Shown one piece after another: positions 31,927 to 34,928 of a stretch of DNA of 34,928 bases (within the stretch, counting starts at the first letter, position 1; the number at the start of each line of letters is the position of its first letter). The notes under the pieces were generated by a model. The model had not been told where the DNA came from, did not search any database, and saw nothing but the letters and a program-made list of their open reading frames with translations. The position numbers and the translations under genes were made by a program. Source of the stretch: an uncultured Verrucomicrobia subdivision 3 bacterium (GTDB taxonomy: Bacteria; Verrucomicrobiota; Verrucomicrobiia; Limisphaerales; UBA11358); the NCBI GenBank assembly GCA_903911825.1, contig CAIWFB010000330.1, positions 1 to 34,928 on the forward strand. Reading direction: 5' to 3'.

Positions 31927-32748
31927 ATGAGTGAACTTTCTAAAAAAACTGTGGCGGCGGCTCCAAGCGTCGCCGGAGCAAAAGCGCCAACGGGAAATCC
32001 TGTGGCTGTGGCGGGCCACCCGGGACATTCAAATCCGCTGGCTGCGGCTGGTCATTCCGCATCCGCGCAACCTGTGGCTGTGGCTGTGGCGGCGAGTCAA
32101 CCGCCGGCGGCGTTTGGCGGGCATCGCGGCGGCGGCAAAAAACGCGCGGATGGCCTCGTGGCGGGCTCGCCAGAAGCCCTTGAGGCGGATAAGCAACGCG
32201 ACCGCGACCGGAAGAATGCGGCTAATGCGGCAAAAAAGATTGCGGCTCTGCCGCCGCCGTTGCCGTCTGTTGGGGCAACGGGTGCAAACGCGGTTGCTCC
32301 GCTGGCTGGTGATCCAAACGCTCTGCCTGTGCCTGTGGCTGGTGCTCCTGTCGCTCCGGTTGCTATTACCTTTGTGGCTTGGACGGAAAAAGTGCTCGCG
32401 CGGCCAATTAAACTCCTGACGAAAATCGGCGACCGCTTCCGCGTGGCGGCGCGGATGAAGCGCGTGCGGAAATTGGAACTGCAACCGGAGCAAGAAAAAG
32501 AGATCGAGCGTGATTTGCACTTCAAAGAGGAGGCGCTGAACGACTTTAATGCGGCCTTGGCCAACGCGGCGACGATTGAACTGAATAAACGCCGCGTATC
32601 CGGCGCGGCGAATAGTCACTGGCTCGATTTGCTGATGACCGGCGGCGAACTCGTGGCCACTGACATGGCCGTGGCCGATAAAATTGAGCAGATGATTATC
32701 GAAAACGAACTTAAGAAAAAGGCGGCGCTGGAACCGGAGAAAAAATAA
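31927..32748 (+). CDS. Ala/Pro/Gly-rich two-part protein upstream of the ATPase
   Basis: 273 residues. The N-terminal half (1-150) is low-complexity Ala/Val/Pro/Gly with a basic patch GGHRGGGKKRADG. The C-terminal half (about 150-273) is an ordinary folded-looking, charged helical domain: TFVAWTEKVLARPIKLLTKIGDRFRVAARMKRVRKLELQPEQEKEIERDLHFKEEALNDFNAAL, with a later WLDLLMTGGELVATDMAVADKIEQMI. Unknown family; perhaps a virion-associated or ATPase-partner protein, since its TAA overlaps the ATPase ATG by one base. A second open frame of 162 codons overlaps its first half. Confidence 0.68.
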   Translation: MSELSKKTVAAAPSVAGAKAPTGNPVAVAGHPGHSNPLAAAGHSASAQPVAVAVAASQPPAAFGGHRGGGKKRADGLVAGSPEALEADKQRDRDRKNAANAAKKIAALPPPLPSVGATGANAVAPLAGDPNALPVPVAGAPVAPVAITFVAWTEKVLARPIKLLTKIGDRFRVAARMKRVRKLELQPEQEKEIERDLHFKEEALNDFNAALANAATIELNKRRVSGAANSHWLDLLMTGGELVATDMAVADKIEQMIIENELKKKAALEPEKK

Positions 32749-33422
32749 TGGCGGATTTTTCGCTCAAATCATCCGTGACGCTCGTGTTTGGTCGGCAAGG
32801 CAGCGGCAAGACTTCGTTTGTCTTCCGCTACCTTGCCAACATTTTGAGCGAGCAGGCCGCCAACCCCGAGCCTGCCGCGTGCGTCTTCATTTTTGATTGG
32901 AAATTAGAAGCGGCGCAACGCTTGGGCGTAACGCCGTGCGGCACGGCGGCGCAGTGTGAGGCGGCGCTGGCCACGCGGCTGGTCGTGTTCAATCCCTTCG
33001 TGATGTTCCAAGCGGAGCCGGGCAAAGATTTGCCGGAGAAACGCGCGTTCCGCTGGTTTTGCCAATGGGTGTTTGCCGTGTGCCAACGCGGCGAAGGTAA
33101 AAAAGTGCTGCTGGCCGATGAGATGTCCATGTATGTGGATAAACTTTCGGCGCAGATGCCTTACGAGGTTCAACTGATTGCCCGGCAAAGTCGCACGGTG
33201 AATCTGGGGCTAGTGCTTTCCACTCAATTTCCGAAAGACTTTCCGCCGGAACTGCGAAAAAGTGTCACGGAATGGGTTTGCTTCAACACGAACGACCCCG
33301 CCGACTTGGACGCGGTGCGTCCGTATTTCTCCGGCGTAGATCAAGTGGCGGAATTGCCGACGGGCGAATTCATCGCGTTCAATCGTGACAGCCGCGCGGA
33401 GTTGCGCGGGCGGTTATTTTAG
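32748..33422 (+). CDS. FtsK/HerA-type packaging ATPase, tectivirus P9-like
   Basis: A 224-residue soluble P-loop ATPase. Walker A is FGRQGSGKTS at 14-23; CVFIFDWKLEAAQRLG at 45-60 is the strand-Asp-x-x-x-Glu element common in Zot/P9-like proteins; Walker B is KKVLLADEMSM at 118-128 with D124/E125; and ARQSRTVNLGLVLSTQFP (145-162) combines the arginine element with the sensor Gln. Length and motif order match genome-packaging ATPases of PRD1-type viruses (P9 is about 230 residues). There is no membrane span, unlike inovirus Zot proteins. It probably pumps viral DNA into a preformed capsid; this is inference. Its stop overlaps the toxin gene's stop by 9 bases, in convergent orientation. Confidence 0.82.
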   Translation: MADFSLKSSVTLVFGRQGSGKTSFVFRYLANILSEQAANPEPAACVFIFDWKLEAAQRLGVTPCGTAAQCEAALATRLVVFNPFVMFQAEPGKDLPEKRAFRWFCQWVFAVCQRGEGKKVLLADEMSMYVDKLSAQMPYEVQLIARQSRTVNLGLVLSTQFPKDFPPELRKSVTEWVCFNTNDPADLDAVRPYFSGVDQVAELPTGEFIAFNRDSRAELRGRLF

Positions 33423-33857
33423 TCGCACAGTGGGCAACCCCGCCGCTTCCGCCAACACCGCTTGCGCGGCGTCACACGTCCAAAACTCATCCAACCCCAC
33501 TAACAAATGCACGCGGCGGGCGGCGGCCACATGCAGCACGTCGCCACTCCCGCAAACGGGGATTTTATCGGCACTCAATTCATCGGCGGCATCAATCAGC
33601 CTTTCGGTGGAGAGCTCCGTTTGCCAGCGCAAACGATTGGTGGTCCTTTCGGCAGCCCGCAACGCTTTCCAAGCCGCCGCCCCGTCGGTATCCACGTTGG
33701 CTTGCCTCAAGTTATGACGCAGTTCAAACCGCAACCAATTCCAGTAAACGAAATCCGGCGCGTGTTTTTGCACTAGGGCGGAAACCCGGTCGTGGAATTC
33801 GTCGCACGGGTGGAAATGGGCAAACAAAACCGAAGTATCAGCGTAGATTAGTGGCAT
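33414..33857 (-). CDS. PIN-domain toxin (VapC type)
   Basis: A 147-residue single PIN domain. The acidic quartet is complete: D7 in IYADTSVLF, E45 in RFEL, D106 in GSGDVLHVAAA and D123 in GLDEFW. This predicts a Mg-dependent ribonuclease of the VapC type. The antitoxin gene lies upstream and overlaps its start by 20 bases. The pair runs against the surrounding viral genes and may be a moron or a stabilisation module of the element. Confidence 0.9.
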   Translation of the reverse strand: MPLIYADTSVLFAHFHPCDEFHDRVSALVQKHAPDFVYWNWLRFELRHNLRQANVDTDGAAAWKALRAAERTTNRLRWQTELSTERLIDAADELSADKIPVCGSGDVLHVAAARRVHLLVGLDEFWTCDAAQAVLAEAAGLPTVRLK

Positions 33858-34104
33858 AATTCCTTTTTTTGCGCTCCGCCAAAATCGGGTTAGGGCGAAC
33901 TTCTTTCCGGTTTTCCCGCGCGGCGTAAACTGGCTTCATAATCTCCGCCCAACTCGCGTCCGCTTCGGAATTATCCGGCACAATCAGCACGCCGCGCCCG
34001 CCCTCCAGTGTTACCCGGAAACTTTTGCCACCCAACGCGGCGCGAACCACCTTGCCCGTGGCGTCGTGTAAATGTTTAGTGGTGATCTCTTGCATCGTTT
34101 GCAT
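33838..34104 (-). CDS. Phd/YefM-like antitoxin
   Basis: 88 residues. The N-terminus MQEITTKHLHDATGKVVRAALGGKSFRVTLEGGRGVLIVP has the strand-helix-strand layout of Phd/YefM antitoxins. A Trp/Ala-rich toxin-binding helix (ADASWAEIMKPVYAARENRKE) and a basic end follow. ATG 34104 or 34095 are both possible starts. It neutralises the PIN toxin and, by family habit, represses its own promoter through the dyad at 34112-34134. Confidence 0.82.
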   Translation of the reverse strand: MQTMQEITTKHLHDATGKVVRAALGGKSFRVTLEGGRGVLIVPDNSEADASWAEIMKPVYAARENRKEVRPNPILAERKKRNYATNLR

Positions 34105-34111
34105 AAAAACA

Positions 34112-34139
34112 AGAGACACCTTTTAGGTGTCTCTGTCAA
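34112..34139 (-). promoter_or_regulatory. Toxin-antitoxin promoter/operator
   Basis: On the minus strand a perfect -35 TTGACA (34139-34134) is followed by the dyad AGAGACACC-TAAAA-GGTGTCTCT (34134-34112), 9-bp arms, then TGTTTTT and the antitoxin ATG. The dyad sits in the promoter spacer, where autorepressor binding is expected. The stem plus T-run could also act as an attenuator. No good -10 is visible. Confidence 0.65.
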
Positions 34140-34172
34140 TTTTTTGTGTGTTTTTCAACCAACATCTTTGGA

Positions 34173-34364
34173 ATGGAAAATAACTGTTTTTCTTCCGCCG
34201 ACCTAAAACCGGAAATGCGCCGGAAGCTAAAACCGGAAAATGAAAGCCGGAAAACCCCTGTAAAACCCGCTTTTGAGGCGGAAAACGGAACGGAAAGCGG
34301 GGCGTCTTGGGGTAGTTGGCAAAAAGTGATTCCGCCTTATCGTGTTTCCATCGGTGCGAGCTAA
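34173..34364 (+). CDS. Possible small basic protein, unknown
   Basis: 63 residues from ATG 34173: a Lys/Glu/Pro-rich stretch (DLKPEMRRKLKPENESRKTPVKP) then GASWGSWQKVIPPYRVSIGAS. No domain. The first half is encoded by an array of CCGGAA units and the second half includes the 29-bp repeat, so the sequence may be conserved as DNA. It lies in the 340-base gap after the divergent toxin-antitoxin pair. Confidence 0.38.
   Translation: MENNCFSSADLKPEMRRKLKPENESRKTPVKPAFEAENGTESGASWGSWQKVIPPYRVSIGAS
34294..34322 (+). repeat. 29-bp direct repeat, copy 2
   Basis: Begins AAAGCGGGGCGTCTTGGGGT; identical to 31497-31525 except for one base. The two copies flank the coiled-coil, Ala-rich, ATPase and toxin-antitoxin genes. 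Confidence 0.85.
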
Positions 34365-34462
34365 GTAACCAGTCGAGCGGGAAATGTCCCCCCGCCGCCT
34401 GTCTGAAAAGTCGCTAAGCCGACCGCAGTTCAACCGCCGGGCAATCTGTCTGGCTTCTCCCT

Positions 34463-34603
34463 ATGTTCAAAAATATCAATTGGAAAAACATTGGCACGAT
34501 TTTCGTTTGCATCGTCATCGCTGCCGTCACCGCTCCGCTTTGGCTCCCGCCCGTGAAGTCCTTGGTCTCCAAGATTCCGGTCATCGGTTCCAAGCTGGCC
34601 TAA
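34463..34603 (+). CDS. 46-residue single-span membrane protein
   Basis: MFKNINWKNIGTIFVCIVIA, then AVTAPLWLPPVKSLVSKIPVIGSKLA: a basic short N-terminus, one span (about residues 11-29) and an amphipathic C-terminal helix. Tiny membrane proteins encoded beside the capsid and ATPase genes are typical of viruses with an internal membrane, such as PRD1 and PM2. The assignment to a virion is inferred from position. Confidence 0.65.
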   Translation: MFKNINWKNIGTIFVCIVIAAVTAPLWLPPVKSLVSKIPVIGSKLA

Positions 34604-34627
34604 CCCTCAACCCCTCAAAAAAACATC

Positions 34628-34928
34628 ATGGCAAAACCTCTTAACGCGTATCGGTTCCAAGAACCGATTACCAAAATTTCCAACGTCAACCTTGGTAAAC
34701 CCGTCACGCTTGAATTGATGCTCGGCAAGACGATTTGCTATGTCCTGCTGAATGTCACCGTCACGGCCTCGGCCACCGGCGCGGCCACCAAGACGATTCC
34801 CCGTCCCTCGTGCGTGATGTTGCCTTTTTGTGAGCGGCATATAGCGCTGCCGCGCACCGATGTCGCGCCGGTCTGGACGAGGAGTTGGCCAATCGCCAAG
34901 GAGCCTACGACCTTGGGCCAGCACCTCA
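34628..34928 (+). CDS. Possible capsid protein, 5' part (cut by window end)
   Basis: The first 100 codons of an open frame with no stop before the edge. The start NAYRFQEPITKISNVNLGKPVTLELMLGK and the beta-rich CYVLLNVTVTASATGAATKTIP look like the first strands of a jelly-roll, as in N-termini of double-jelly-roll major capsid proteins. The position after the ATPase and a tiny membrane protein also fits. The last 40 codons have an odd composition (Cys, Trp, Arg). From about 34830 another frame reads AGLDEELANRQGAYDLGPA, so a frameshift or assembly fault near the edge is possible. Confidence 0.4.
   Translation, partial: MAKPLNAYRFQEPITKISNVNLGKPVTLELMLGKTICYVLLNVTVTASATGAATKTIPRPSCVMLPFCERHIALPRTDVAPVWTRSWPIAKEPTTLGQHL

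Noticed and set aside
32748-33422. Inovirus Zot assembly protein
   Set aside because: The ATPase lacks the membrane span and C-terminal domain of Zot proteins, and neighbouring genes are not inovirus-like; P9-type packaging ATPase fits better.
34607-34924. 105-codon minus frame opposite the possible capsid start
   Set aside because: Arg/Gly-rich shadow product; orientation opposes the structural genes on either side.

Overview
The window looks like chromosome of a member of the Verrucomicrobiota (inference, no database search). The reasons are a roughly 1020-residue SecA with a large extra insertion after its DEAD-type motif, hopanoid-type genes, an exported heparinase II/III-like lyase, an ECF sigma factor between two exported lineage-type paralogues, few Shine-Dalgarno sites, and GC-rich third codon positions. 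Base 1 lies inside an isocitrate dehydrogenase gene and the last base lies inside an open reading frame, so both ends are cut.

Bases 1-27,800 are mostly core chromosome. From the left: the icd 3' end with a strong terminator; a minus-strand block with an HpnO-like aminotransferase, a ROK sugar kinase, a heparinase-like lyase and secA; a short accessory patch at 8,090-8,820; a minus-strand series with an orphan histidine-phosphotransfer protein, a DMT-type membrane protein, an HpnD-like squalene-pathway synthase, a small membrane protein, an NtrC-type two-component pair, coaC, gmk, yicC, an RluD-type synthase and lspA; a plus-strand series with a NYN ribonuclease-like protein, a VWA-like protein and a cyclophilin lipoprotein; a RodZ-like gene; a four-gene ECF sigma operon; and ftsK.

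The patch after secA has the anatomy of a solitary integron gene cassette. One AT-richer membrane-protein ORF begins 16 bases after a GTTAGGC core site and ends inside an attC-like site that starts with GCCTAAC. No integrase gene is visible.

From the 3' end of a tRNA-Val(GAC) gene at 27,862-27,936 to the end of the window lies an integrated element of at least 7 kb, apparently a provirus. It has a leftmost gene that reads antisense into the tRNA, a promoter followed by a chain of very small genes joined by 4-base overlaps, a winged-helix replication initiator gene, Zn-finger and coiled-coil proteins, a 224-residue FtsK/HerA-type ATPase of the size and motif layout of packaging ATPases of tectivirus-like (PRD1-type, double-jelly-roll capsid) viruses, a PIN-domain toxin-antitoxin pair, a 46-residue single-span membrane protein, and the start of a possible capsid gene. 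Four 24-bp iterons with internal dyads, followed by an AT-rich tract, lie inside the initiator gene. That is the plan of the phage lambda O/ori region and suggests the element carries its own theta-type origin. No integrase, lysis gene or right-hand attachment site is seen; they may lie beyond the window.
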